A stretch of DNA of 64,000 bases, from NCBI GenBank assembly GCA_964570935.1, contig CAZMZP010000077.1:13485-77484 (forward strand), in the 5' to 3' direction. Position numbers and translations under genes: made by a program. Every line of letters begins with the position of its first letter. Position 1 is the stretch's first letter. This document shows positions 44,273-52,560 of the stretch, piece by piece. The stretch comes from JAFGJU01 sp964570935 (GTDB lineage Bacteria > Eisenbacteria > RBG-16-71-46 > JAFGJU01). A model generated the notes under the pieces. It was not told the origin of the DNA. It searched no databases and saw only the letters and a program-made list of their open reading frames with translations.

Positions 44273-45659
44273 CCTTCACAAGCTGTTGATAAGGAACGTC
44301 GGCCACCCGCTGTTCCGCCGTCTGACCGGCGAGTACCCTGTACCCGCGCGGGTGGACGAGCTGGACCGGGTCTACCGCCTGCCCCGGGAGGAGCTTCTCC
44401 GGAGGCAGTGGGAGAAGCTCCGGAGAGTGGTGAAGGCCGCGTATGATTCCTGCCCGTACTACACGGAGCTCCTGGACAGTGTGCGACTCAGGCCGGAAGA
44501 CATAAGGACACCGGAAGACTTCGCAAGGATACCGTTTCTCACGAAGGCCATAATACGGAAGCGCGGCAAGGACATGCTTGCAAGGGGAGCCGACCGTGCG
44601 AAGCTGACTGAGTCCGGCACCGCCGGCACGACGGAGATGCCAGTCAAGTTCTACAGGACAAAGGAAGTCGGGCAGGAGAAATGGGCCCAGACGGCGTCGC
44701 TCAACAGATGGTATGGATGGGACGTGGGCGACCCGGTTGCCTTCCTCTGGGGCGCGGCAATGGACATCTACAAGCCCATGAGCATGCGCGGCAGGATCAA
44801 GAAGTTCCTGATCAACCAGGACATCCTGCTCCCCACGGTTCCACTCACGGAACAGGAATTGGAGCACCATTGGAGAAAGCTGGAGGAGTTTTCTCCTCAC
44901 ATCATTCAGGGCTATCCCGTCCCGCTCTACCTGCTGGCCCGGCACGTCAAGGTCGCCGGCGGGCGCCTGAGCCTCCCGGACCTGAAGGCGATAGTTGCGA
45001 CCGCCGAGCCGCTGTACGACTACCAGCGGGAGCTCGTAGAGGAGATGTTACCGTGCAAGGTGTACGACAGGTACGGTGCGAGGGAGACGGGGCTCATCTC
45101 GCAGGAGTGCGCGGCCGAACGCTCCCTCCACATAAACACCGAGGGCGTGTATCTCGAGATAATCGCCGACGGGAAGCCGGCCAAGGAGGGTGAGATCGGA
45201 GAGGTCGTTGTGACGGACCTTCACAACACGACAATGCCGTTCCTGCGATACGAGTTGGGCGACGTGGCTGCCTTGAGCTCGCGCGCGTGCGGCTGCGGGT
45301 CGGGCCTGCCAAGCATGCATTCGATGACCGGCAGAGTGGGCGACCTGGTTGTGCTCCCCAACGGCGTCGTAGTCCCGGGATTCTGGTTCCCGGCGCGGCT
45401 GGTGAAGTACGCACCCGGCGTCGACCAACTTCAAGTTATCCAGGAGGAGCCCTCGCGGTTCACCATAAAGTACGTCCCGGGAGCCAGCTACAGCCAAGAC
45501 GACATGGCGAAGATGCAGGAGATGTTCGTGATCTTGTTCGGGAAGGGATGGACGGTCGATTTTGTGCGGGTGGACGACATCCCGCGCGACCGCTCGGGGA
45601 AGACCAGAGTCTGCATCTCGAAAGTGCGCGCGGACTTTCTGGGGGTGCGGCCGGAGTGA
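44256..45659 (+). CDS. Phenylacetate-CoA ligase/CapK-like adenylating enzyme (second of pair)
   Basis: It has the same architecture as the preceding gene: TESGTAGTTEMPVKFY in place of the GGSTGKP loop, YDRYGARETGLISQEC, TDLHNTTMPFLRYELGD and CGCGSGLP. The LTESGTAGTTEMP loop deviates from the canonical S-T-G-K motif (no Lys after the Gly), so adenylation may be altered. A TTG start at 44256, inside the end of the first gene, is the most upstream option; TTG at LLIRNV is an alternative. Overlap suggests coupled translation and perhaps a two-enzyme unit. It lies opposite the GT9/GT39 glycan genes. Confidence 0.75.
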   Translation: MKRRRDLHKLLIRNVGHPLFRRLTGEYPVPARVDELDRVYRLPREELLRRQWEKLRRVVKAAYDSCPYYTELLDSVRLRPEDIRTPEDFARIPFLTKAIIRKRGKDMLARGADRAKLTESGTAGTTEMPVKFYRTKEVGQEKWAQTASLNRWYGWDVGDPVAFLWGAAMDIYKPMSMRGRIKKFLINQDILLPTVPLTEQELEHHWRKLEEFSPHIIQGYPVPLYLLARHVKVAGGRLSLPDLKAIVATAEPLYDYQRELVEEMLPCKVYDRYGARETGLISQECAAERSLHINTEGVYLEIIADGKPAKEGEIGEVVVTDLHNTTMPFLRYELGDVAALSSRACGCGSGLPSMHSMTGRVGDLVVLPNGVVVPGFWFPARLVKYAPGVDQLQVIQEEPSRFTIKYVPGASYSQDDMAKMQEMFVILFGKGWTVDFVRVDDIPRDRSGKTRVCISKVRADFLGVRPE

Positions 45660-45693
45660 GACTGGATGAGAGGCCGGAATGAGGCTGGATAAG
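45650..45693 (+). repeat. Tandem 23-bp duplication at a gene junction
   Basis: GCCGGAGTGAGACTGGATGAG and GCCGGAATGAGGCTGGATAAG follow each other at a 23-bp period (18 of 21 positions identical). Copy 1 holds the stop of the CapK-like gene and a GTG-led 8-codon frame; copy 2 holds the ATG of the amidohydrolase. Confidence 0.7.
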
Positions 45694-47340
45694 ATAATGG
45701 TTGGCGAGACCGAGGCCGGCGGTGCGGCCGGGTCCCGCGGCCTGACCTTCCTGAACGGGAACGTCATCACGGTTGAGCCAGGTTCGCCCCGAGCCCGGGC
45801 ATTCGCGGTCCGGGACGGCAAGTTTCTCCGCGTCGGCACGGACGAAGAGGTGAAGGCGCTGGCGCACGAGGTGGTCCCCGCAGTCGACCTAGGGGGCGCC
45901 ACCGTCCTCCCGGGGCTCACCGATTCCCACCTTCATCTGCTCGACTACGCGCAGGGGTGCCTACGCCTGGACCTTTCAGCGGTTTCAACTTCGAGCGAGC
46001 TCACGGAACTGGTGGCGGAAAGAGCCGCGGCTGCCGCGCCGGGAGAGTGGATCCTGGGCCAGGGATGGAACGACACCCGTTGGAGGGACCGGAAGACCCC
46101 GCACAGAGACCTACTGGACTCCGTCGCCTTTCAGAACCCCGTGCTCCTGTCGAGAGTTGACGTGCACACGGTCCTCGTGAATTCACTGGCGCTCAGAATG
46201 GCCCGCGTGACCCGGGACACACCCGACCCGCCCGGCGGCAGGGTTGAGAAGGAGTCCGGCACCGGTGAACCCACCGGAGTGCTGGTGGACGATGCGCGGG
46301 CGCTCGTGCAGAGACTCATTCCGGAGCCCTCCCGCCAGGAAAACGCACAGGCGCTCGGCGCCGCGGTGCGTGACCTCACGCTTCACGGCCTCACGGCGGC
46401 GCACGACGCGATGGCTTCGCTGGAGCTTCTAGAAACTCTGCGTGACATGGACGCCGGCGGAGAGCTGCGGCTCCGAGTGAATCTCATGCTGGCGTTCGAA
46501 GAATTCGAGAAACTGGAAGCTCTGTCTCCGGACGCAAGGCGCGACGTGCTGCGGCCCGGCCGCGTGACGGTCAGGACGGTCAAGATATTCGCCGACGGCG
46601 CGCTTGGTTCGCGAGGGGCCCTTCTGTCCGAACCCTATTCCGACGACCCGTCCACTCGAGGCGTGGAAAAGCACGGCGCCGGGGAGATCCTCGAGATGGT
46701 GAAAAGGATACTCCGCGCCGGGCTCCAGCCCGCCGTCCACGCGATTGGAGACCTGGCCAACAGCCGCGTGCTGGACGCGTTCGAGCGGTGCGCGAGCGGC
46801 GCGGACCTCCGGGACGCGTTCCGCGCCGCCAGGCCGCGTCTGGAGCACGCGCAGATCCTGTCGCCCCGCGACGTGGCGAGGTGCGGCAAGCTGGGGCTCA
46901 TCGTCTCGATCCAGCCGTCCCATCTCATCAGCGATATGCCGTGGACAGAGGAGAGACTGGGTCCCGAAAGGGCGAAGATGGCGTTCCAGTGGGGCTCTCT
47001 CGCGCGGGCCGGCGCCAGGCTCGTGTCCGGCTCGGACCTGCCCGTCGAATCCTGTGACCCGTTCCTGGGGATGTACGCGGCGGTGACGCGGAAGAACCTT
47101 CGCGGCGACCCTCCCGGCGGATGGCTCGCTGAGGAATGCCTCTCAAGAGAGTCGGCCCTCAGGAGCTACACCCTGGACGCCGCCTACTCCGCATTCGATG
47201 AGACCACCCACGGCTCCATCGCCGCGGGCAAGTTCGCCGACTTTGCTGTTGTAGACAGGGACGTGCTTTCGGTGCCCGAGGACGATATCCACAGGACCCG
47301 CGTGCTGGCCACTTTCGCTCAGGGCCGCAGGACGGTGTGA
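45679..47340 (+). CDS. Amidohydrolase family 3 protein (YtcJ-like)
   Basis: The 553-residue protein begins with a small beta-sandwich (LTFLNGNVITVEPGSPRARAFAVRDGKFLRVG). The metal-dependent barrel follows, with LPGLTDSHLHLLDY (HxH), GQGWNDTRW, IFADGALGSRGALLSEPY, AVHAIGDLAN, LEHAQIL and SGSDLPVESCDPF, all landmarks of the YtcJ/exoenzyme-regulatory amidohydrolase group. It ends in the second strand region HGSIAAGKFADFAVVDRDVLSVP. These enzymes hydrolyse amides of unknown identity; no signal peptide is present, so it is cytoplasmic. GAGAGG lies 5 nt before ATG 45679. The neighbours give no substrate clue. Confidence 0.85.
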   Translation: MRLDKIMVGETEAGGAAGSRGLTFLNGNVITVEPGSPRARAFAVRDGKFLRVGTDEEVKALAHEVVPAVDLGGATVLPGLTDSHLHLLDYAQGCLRLDLSAVSTSSELTELVAERAAAAAPGEWILGQGWNDTRWRDRKTPHRDLLDSVAFQNPVLLSRVDVHTVLVNSLALRMARVTRDTPDPPGGRVEKESGTGEPTGVLVDDARALVQRLIPEPSRQENAQALGAAVRDLTLHGLTAAHDAMASLELLETLRDMDAGGELRLRVNLMLAFEEFEKLEALSPDARRDVLRPGRVTVRTVKIFADGALGSRGALLSEPYSDDPSTRGVEKHGAGEILEMVKRILRAGLQPAVHAIGDLANSRVLDAFERCASGADLRDAFRAARPRLEHAQILSPRDVARCGKLGLIVSIQPSHLISDMPWTEERLGPERAKMAFQWGSLARAGARLVSGSDLPVESCDPFLGMYAAVTRKNLRGDPPGGWLAEECLSRESALRSYTLDAAYSAFDETTHGSIAAGKFADFAVVDRDVLSVPEDDIHRTRVLATFAQGRRTV

Positions 47341-47522
47341 CGGGCTTCCGCCCGGCTTTACGCGCCGCGCATGGCCGCCCCCACCGACCCGGTGTGGTTG
47401 CGCCACCCCTCCACCGGCCCGGTGCCGTGGGACCTCCCCTCCGTCCGGCCCGAACCCGGGCCTGTTCGGACTAAACCTTCTGGCTCCCTCCGGTGTCCAA
47501 TCAGATGAAAACGGAGTCGAGG

Positions 47523-48074
47523 ATGCAATGTAGAGAAGAGAAGCTGCTCGACGCTTTTCTGAACGGAAACGAAACAGCGTTTGAGGAGCTGGTCCGGGAA
47601 AACAGAGACAGACTCTATCGGGTGGCCATGAGGATACTACGCAACCACGACGACGCGCTGGACGTGGTCCAGGATTCTCTCGTGAAGGCTTACAGGCGGG
47701 CGCCGGGCTTCAGGAGACAGTCCAGTTTTTCCACGTGGCTGGTGTCGATCGTCGTGAGGGAAGCCATAAACAAGGCCAGAAGGGACCGTTTTCGCGGCGC
47801 CATCTCTCTTCACACCCTGGCCGGCGAGTTTTTCCGGTCCGATGCGCGAGCCGAGACTGCGATTCTGGCAGAGAGAATCAGGGCCGCTGTCGACTCGCTT
47901 CCTCCGGTCCAGAGAGCGGTGTTCGCGATGAAGCAGTACGAAGGTCTGAAAATATCCGAAATTGCCGAGCTGACGGGTTCGAGCGAGGGAACCGTCAAGG
48001 CCAACTACTTCCACGCAGTGCGGAAACTGAGAGTAAAGCTCTCGCCGCTTTCGGAAAGAGGTGAACAGTCGTGA
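47523..48074 (+). CDS. ECF-type RNA polymerase sigma factor
   Basis: The ~183-residue protein has region 2 (AFEELVRENRDRLYRVAMRIL, DALDVVQDSLVKAYR) and region 4 (LPPVQRAVFAMKQYEGLKISEIAELTGSSEGTVKANYFHAVRKL), with no region 1.1 or 3. ATG 47523 was chosen because GGAG lies 6 nt upstream; GTG 47493 and ATG 47505 are in frame. The stop overlaps the anti-sigma gene by 4 nt (GTGA), the usual sigma/anti-sigma arrangement. A TAAACC ... GTC pattern shortly upstream might be an autoregulated ECF promoter, but this is speculative. Likely an envelope-stress regulator. Confidence 0.9.
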   Translation: MQCREEKLLDAFLNGNETAFEELVRENRDRLYRVAMRILRNHDDALDVVQDSLVKAYRRAPGFRRQSSFSTWLVSIVVREAINKARRDRFRGAISLHTLAGEFFRSDARAETAILAERIRAAVDSLPPVQRAVFAMKQYEGLKISEIAELTGSSEGTVKANYFHAVRKLRVKLSPLSERGEQS

Positions 48075-48871
48075 AGCGTTGTCCTTCTGAAAAGCTCGTG
48101 TTCATGCTGGCAGCGGATGAGCTGACCGCTGACGAGGCGGCGCGGCTCGAAGCGCACGTGCGCGGTTGCGACAAATGTACGAAGCTGCTGACGGGCTACG
48201 AAGAGACACTGAGCGCGCTCCGCGCAGAGCAGACGCGCCCGGAAGAAATCGGGGCGCCCTCCGAAGCAGAATGGAACCGGCTCATGGCCGGAGTCAGGCA
48301 AAGGGTGACACCCGGCGCGTCCGTGCGGCGGCCAGTACCCGCGCGACCAGAGGCCCATGCGCGGCCGGGAGTGCCAGTGCGGCACCCGGCGCCTGTGCGA
48401 CCGGGGGCGCTCTCCTGGTCCGTCTGGGCGAAGGGCGCGGCTGGAGGCGGTGTTGTCGCTGTGGCCGCCGCGGTCGTCGTGATCTTACTTTGGCAAGCGG
48501 GCCTGTTCACAGGTCCCAAGCCTGATGTGGCTCCAGGCATCACTGAGCGGGGTCAGGCAGAACGGGGCACTCCGGAGGTACAAGGGCTCCCGGAGGTCTC
48601 CGCGCCTTTCGGCCGAGGAGCGGACGAGCAGGACATGCTGGCCGGAGACATGCTCGCAGGGGAACTGCCCACCGAGGACGGGTCGACCATCAGTCTGGCC
48701 AGCCTGGACTCCGAGCTTCCGGAGCTGGACGAACTCGTCTCAGGAGTCGGCGGGACGCAGGACTCGGACTTCATGCTCTTCTACCTGACTGAGGAAGAGG
48801 AGACAAGACTCATCGAGGAGCTCGAAGGTTCAACGACCACGCAGGAATCTGACAAACACCCAGGAACTTGA
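48071..48871 (+). CDS. Membrane anti-sigma factor with zinc-finger (HC2-type) domain
   Basis: The N-terminal domain holds AHVRGCDKC (His29, Cys33, Cys36), the H-x3-C-x2-C zinc motif of zf-HC2 anti-sigma factors, which would sequester the adjacent ECF factor. A Pro/Arg/Ala-rich linker (residues ~80-112) leads to one transmembrane helix (about 121-143). The periplasmic part is acidic and contains a short repeat (DMLAGDMLAGE). GTG at 48071 overlaps the sigma gene's stop. Release of sigma presumably follows a periplasmic signal, perhaps sensed with the CpxP-like protein that follows. Confidence 0.85.
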   Translation: MKRCPSEKLVFMLAADELTADEAARLEAHVRGCDKCTKLLTGYEETLSALRAEQTRPEEIGAPSEAEWNRLMAGVRQRVTPGASVRRPVPARPEAHARPGVPVRHPAPVRPGALSWSVWAKGAAGGGVVAVAAAVVVILLWQAGLFTGPKPDVAPGITERGQAERGTPEVQGLPEVSAPFGRGADEQDMLAGDMLAGELPTEDGSTISLASLDSELPELDELVSGVGGTQDSDFMLFYLTEEEETRLIEELEGSTTTQESDKHPGT

Positions 48872-48892
48872 TTGGGCAGGGAGGTAAGAACG

Positions 48893-49693
48893 ATGGAAAC
48901 ACACAAAGCAGCGAACGGAAGAACAGCGGCGGTCATCGCGCTGGCGGCGGTTGTGGCGGTCGCCGGCCTGGCGGTCTCCGCTGACTCCGCTCTGGCCAGA
49001 GGCGGCCGCGGCGGATACACGCAGTTCGCCGGCTGCGCCTGGTACGGCACGACGTGGACAGGAACGGGCCCGTATTGCCCGACCGGGACAGGCCCGCTGA
49101 GACTGCAGCTTGCCGGCGCGGCTCGCGGCGCACAGGGACCGGCCGCAGTGCGAGGAGGCCGGGCCCGCGTCGGGCAGCGGCCAGTCGTGGCGGCACTCAG
49201 AGCAGAGAGAGCTCTCCGCGCCGTCGAGAACGCAAGAGTGAAGCGCCTCCTGGAGGAGCTGCGGCCAGACCAGGAACAGAGAGTCCTCATACGCGAGGCG
49301 TACGGTCGAGGCCTCGAGAGAAGACACGAGCTCCTGAGGGAACGGGCGGCGCTCCTGGACCGAATGAGAGATGAGGTCAGGCCGGCGAGGCCGGCGCGCG
49401 GTCCCCTCAGCAAGGCGTCGGAGCAGGAGATCCGTGAGATGGTCCAAGGATACAGACAGGTCGAGCGCGAGCTGGCGCAGACCGCCTGGGACACGGAAGA
49501 CAGGATCTTCGAGCGCCTCTCCCCCGCTCAGAAGCTAAGGTATATAATCTTGAACGAAAGGTTTGACCTGGAGCTGAGGCAGCGCATCGGCGCGCTCAGA
49601 CAGAGAGGGTCGGGGCTCGGGCCGGCGCAGATGCCGCCCGCGCAGATGCCGCCGGCGCCAGAGGGCGACCTGCCGGACGACCCGGGCAAGTGA
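48893..49693 (+). CDS. Secreted Spy/CpxP-like periplasmic helical protein
   Basis: A signal peptide (VIALAAVVAVAGLAVSADSALA) is followed by a short Gly/Tyr-rich stretch. A long charged helical region comes next (VKRLLEELRPDQEQRVLIREAYG, ERRHELLRERAALLDRMRDEV, ERLSPAQKLRYIILNERFD) with the 'LSPAQ+' pattern of Spy/CpxP/ZraP heavy-metal or stress sensors. The C-terminus has PAQMPPAQMPPAPEG repeats. Such proteins act as periplasmic chaperones or repressors of envelope-stress signalling. Start ATG 48893 has GGGAGG 8 nt upstream. Position directly after the sigma/anti-sigma pair supports membership in the same regulon. Confidence 0.75.
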   Translation: METHKAANGRTAAVIALAAVVAVAGLAVSADSALARGGRGGYTQFAGCAWYGTTWTGTGPYCPTGTGPLRLQLAGAARGAQGPAAVRGGRARVGQRPVVAALRAERALRAVENARVKRLLEELRPDQEQRVLIREAYGRGLERRHELLRERAALLDRMRDEVRPARPARGPLSKASEQEIREMVQGYRQVERELAQTAWDTEDRIFERLSPAQKLRYIILNERFDLELRQRIGALRQRGSGLGPAQMPPAQMPPAPEGDLPDDPGK

Positions 49694-49776
49694 GGCCAAA
49701 CGTGATTCGTGAGTCGGACGGGGTCCTGGAAAGCCGCACGATCCCCGTCCCAGGACCAGGAAAGGAGGAAACGAGA

Positions 49777-50760
49777 ATGAAGAGGTTCTCAATCCTGACA
49801 TCAGTGGTGTTGGCATCGCTCCTGTTGACCGCGGCCGGATGCAGCAAGGACAGCAGTCCGACGGGCACGTATCAGGAACCCACGCAGGAACAGCAGGAGA
49901 TCCAGGCATTCCTGGAGACTTCGGAGTACGCTCTGCCCGAGGAGTTCAATTCAGACCAGAGCTACGAAGGCCAGGGCGTTCTGGGTGAAGCGGACGAGAG
50001 CGCAGTCAGCCAGGCCCCCGCGGAAGACGCTGATGTTCTGCCGTGGGTGCGATTTGTGAGACTCGCCAGGGTAAGACCGCGGGTGGAGTACATCATCCAG
50101 GTTCCGGGCGCGAGCGGTGAGGGCACCGCCGACGTCAGAGTGATACATCACATTGCCGGAACCTTCATCGTGGACAGCACGCGCGACCAGGTCGTGAATC
50201 CGTTCTTCAGGCACTTCACTTCTCGCGCCGTCAGGAACCTGATGCTGCGGAAGACCGAGGGGGGCTGGACAGTCGAGAAGATCTCGCCTGTGGACGTGGT
50301 CTCCACCAACGACGGCGGTACGACAATCCGCATCGCGGGCATGGGGACCAGGGGATCGAGCGGGATACATACGGAAGTGCGTCTGGCGTCCCCCGACACT
50401 CTCCTGTCCCTTGACGAGCTGCCCAGGTACGCGCCCGGCGACACGATACTGGTGGCGGCCAGAGCCGCGAGCAGCGCCGAAGACGGCTGCTGGCTCTTTC
50501 TGCATGTTCACGCCGCCTCATACGGCCCGCACGCGCACGTCTTCCATTGGAGGATACCCTTTGTCCGGGATGCTTCTGACCCTACTCTGTTCCGCGCCAG
50601 ACTGCCGCTGCCCAACACGGCGAATAGTCCGAGAGTCATCCATATGGCTGTGGACGGAATCGGCTGGAACACTCTGTTCGGGGACGAGACGGCGGTCTAC
50701 AACTCCAGGATGTGGGCCGTGCCGTGCGTGATAAAGGGCCCTGAGACGGCGATGAACTAG
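49777..50760 (+). CDS. Lipoprotein of unknown function in the ECF sigma group
   Basis: A type II signal peptide (ILTSVVLASLLLTAAGC) gives a lipidated Cys, followed by a Ser/Thr/Glu linker. The body (about residues 80-327) is beta-rich: FVRLARVRPRVEYIIQVPGA, GDTILVAARAASSAEDGCWLFLHVHA, FHWRIPFVRDASD. I do not recognise the family. ATG 49777 has GGAGG 9 nt upstream. It follows the Spy-like gene by 83 nt on the same strand and overlaps the convergent methyltransferase-like gene by 4 nt (CTAG). A role in the outer envelope under stress control is inferred from context only. Confidence 0.65.
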   Translation: MKRFSILTSVVLASLLLTAAGCSKDSSPTGTYQEPTQEQQEIQAFLETSEYALPEEFNSDQSYEGQGVLGEADESAVSQAPAEDADVLPWVRFVRLARVRPRVEYIIQVPGASGEGTADVRVIHHIAGTFIVDSTRDQVVNPFFRHFTSRAVRNLMLRKTEGGWTVEKISPVDVVSTNDGGTTIRIAGMGTRGSSGIHTEVRLASPDTLLSLDELPRYAPGDTILVAARAASSAEDGCWLFLHVHAASYGPHAHVFHWRIPFVRDASDPTLFRARLPLPNTANSPRVIHMAVDGIGWNTLFGDETAVYNSRMWAVPCVIKGPETAMN

Positions 50761-51692
50761 GCCGCGACGAACACGGCCAGCAGGTGAGGACTGCCTGCGG
50801 CAGACACAAACGGAAAACTTGAGGCCAGGGCCCGGTGGACGTCGTCCCTCGGGCCCGAGCTTGTCTCGGGCAGCGCATCGCTCAATCTGGCAGCGAGTAT
50901 TCCTGGTGCGCCGGCAACGACGCTCCTGGAGTACCCCGCTTCCCCACCGGCGGCCTCGAGCGAGCGCACGGTGGCCTGCGGAATCTTGATGACCTCAGCC
51001 GCGATCACGAGCCGTGTCATCTCCGGCAGGTCGCGTATTCCCATCAGTCTCAGCCTGTCTCTGGGCAGCTCCGCCATGTCTCGTACCGACGGGGCGTCCG
51101 GGTCCAGCAGACACACGTACTCGACTTCAAGGGCGGGCTCCAGCGTGCGCTTGACCAGTCCCGCGTAGACCTTGCCGCGGTAACGCTTGAACGACAGGTC
51201 ATAGCGGACGGACTCGCCTTCCATCTCATACTCCCAGCTGGCCACGAGCAGCACTACTCGTCCGCCTTTGTCCAAAACACGTCTGAACCCGGAGAGAGTC
51301 TCGCGGAGCTCCCCGGAGAGCAGGACTGAAGAGTCGGCCAGAACAGCGTCAAACGGACCGGTAGACGGGACGGACGCGCCGACGCCCGCCGCCAAAGGCA
51401 ACTCTCCGGCCCAAGACTCCTCGCACGCCACAAGCACTCTTGGAGAACTCCTGAGCAGCGCCGAGACCGCCAGACAGTTGCATCTCCAGTAGGCGCCGCG
51501 AGAGTCTCCGGCGAGTCCCGAACTGCCGGGCCATCCTGGAGATCCAGTTACTTCCACCCCGCCGGTCGCCGGCAACCACCCCTCTCTCGCCAGCCTATCG
51601 TACCTGAGGCCGACTGGTTTCGCCGGGCTCACTTCCCTCCTGAGAACCTCCGCCTCAAGCTTCTTCAACTGGTCGAGCTCGCGTGCATCCAT
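50757..51692 (-). CDS. Possible SAM-dependent methyltransferase-like protein
   Basis: The 311-residue protein starts after GGAGG with ATG 51692. Around residues 90-185, RVLVACEESW, FDAVLADSSVLLSG and RRVLDKGGRVVLLVASWEYE resemble strands and the post-II/IV positions of a class I methyltransferase, but the glycine-rich motif I is weak. It could be a degenerate or regulatory member. The C-terminal part (EMTRLVIAAEVIKIPQATV and on) is not recognised. It is convergent to the ECF-group lipoprotein and divergent from the methyltransferase-activation gene. Confidence 0.5.
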   Translation of the reverse strand: MDARELDQLKKLEAEVLRREVSPAKPVGLRYDRLAREGWLPATGGVEVTGSPGWPGSSGLAGDSRGAYWRCNCLAVSALLRSSPRVLVACEESWAGELPLAAGVGASVPSTGPFDAVLADSSVLLSGELRETLSGFRRVLDKGGRVVLLVASWEYEMEGESVRYDLSFKRYRGKVYAGLVKRTLEPALEVEYVCLLDPDAPSVRDMAELPRDRLRLMGIRDLPEMTRLVIAAEVIKIPQATVRSLEAAGGEAGYSRSVVAGAPGILAARLSDALPETSSGPRDDVHRALASSFPFVSAAGSPHLLAVFVAA

Positions 51693-51837
51693 GCGACGTC
51701 CCTCCGGCACTTGCCTGTCACACTTGCCCAGAACTCTCATAAAGGATACCATAGTGATTCGACTGCTTCCCGTCCGTCACGCCGTTCGTCGCGGGGGAAG
51801 CCGCGAGGTAGTCAGCTAACCAAGGCAGAGGTGGTCC

Positions 51838-52557
51838 GTGAGCCAGGTCCAGCGTTTGGCAGGATTCTCAGTGAGCGTCGTCCAGGCGGACCTGCTGAGA
51901 CTGGTGGGATACAAGACCCAGCAGGAGCCCGACGACAAGCTTCGCGCTTTGATCGCCGAGGCCGTCGAAGAAGCCGAGAAGCTTGCACGGCCGCAGGCAG
52001 TGTTCGCCATGTTCGAAAGGAAGGACGTGCCCGAGGCCGCCCACCTCTGCACGTTCTTCGGGGCGCCGCCGGACGCCGGAGCGACGGCCGCCGGCAGCAT
52101 CCGCGCCACCGCAAGCCCGGGAGTTTCAATCCCGCCGGCGCAGGAAGTCGCTCTGTCGGTCTGCACCATCGGCACGCTCCTGGAAGACAGAGTGTCCGAG
52201 TACTCGTCCGCCGGAGAGCTGACACGCGGCCTCATCCTGGACGCGGCGGGCTCGGTCCTGGCCGAGGCGGTCTGCGACCACGCGAACGAGAAGATCTGCG
52301 CTGAGGCGGCGCGGCGCTCTCTGCACACGACCTGCCGTGTAAGCCCCGGATACGGCAGATGGAAGATAGAGGAACAGAAGGTCGTATTCGAGCTTCTGCC
52401 GACCGATTCGATCGGAGTCAGCCTCACAAAATCATTCATGATGATTCCCAGGAAGTCCGTGTCGTTCGCAGTCAGACTTACATCGGAAAGGCCGACTGGT
52501 CACCCCGGCTCGCCGTGCGCTCTATGCGGACGGGAGGACTGCGAGTTCAGGAGGTAA
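51838..52557 (+). CDS. MetH activation-domain-like protein (corrinoid/methyltransferase reactivation candidate)
   Basis: The 239-residue protein matches the activation region of B12-dependent methionine synthase: SPGYGRWKIEEQ (residues 169-180), FELLPTDSIGVSLTKSFMMIP and RKSVSFA. In MetH this domain binds SAM and reductively remethylates Co(II)-cobalamin. Here it stands alone, without the other MetH domains. It adds a C-terminal Cys cluster (Cys227, Cys230, Cys235; CALCGREDC) that could bind metal or a cluster, as in other reactivases. GTG 51838 is preceded by GCAGAGG. It is 3 nt before an MttB-family gene, so the likely job is servicing a corrinoid protein used by that enzyme (inference). 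Confidence 0.8.
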   Translation: MSQVQRLAGFSVSVVQADLLRLVGYKTQQEPDDKLRALIAEAVEEAEKLARPQAVFAMFERKDVPEAAHLCTFFGAPPDAGATAAGSIRATASPGVSIPPAQEVALSVCTIGTLLEDRVSEYSSAGELTRGLILDAAGSVLAEAVCDHANEKICAEAARRSLHTTCRVSPGYGRWKIEEQKVVFELLPTDSIGVSLTKSFMMIPRKSVSFAVRLTSERPTGHPGSPCALCGREDCEFRR

Positions 52558-52560
52558 GCT

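Noticed and set aside
51753..51837. Cobalamin riboswitch before the activation-domain gene
   Set aside because: The gap is only ~85 nt and lacks a B12-box-like sequence.
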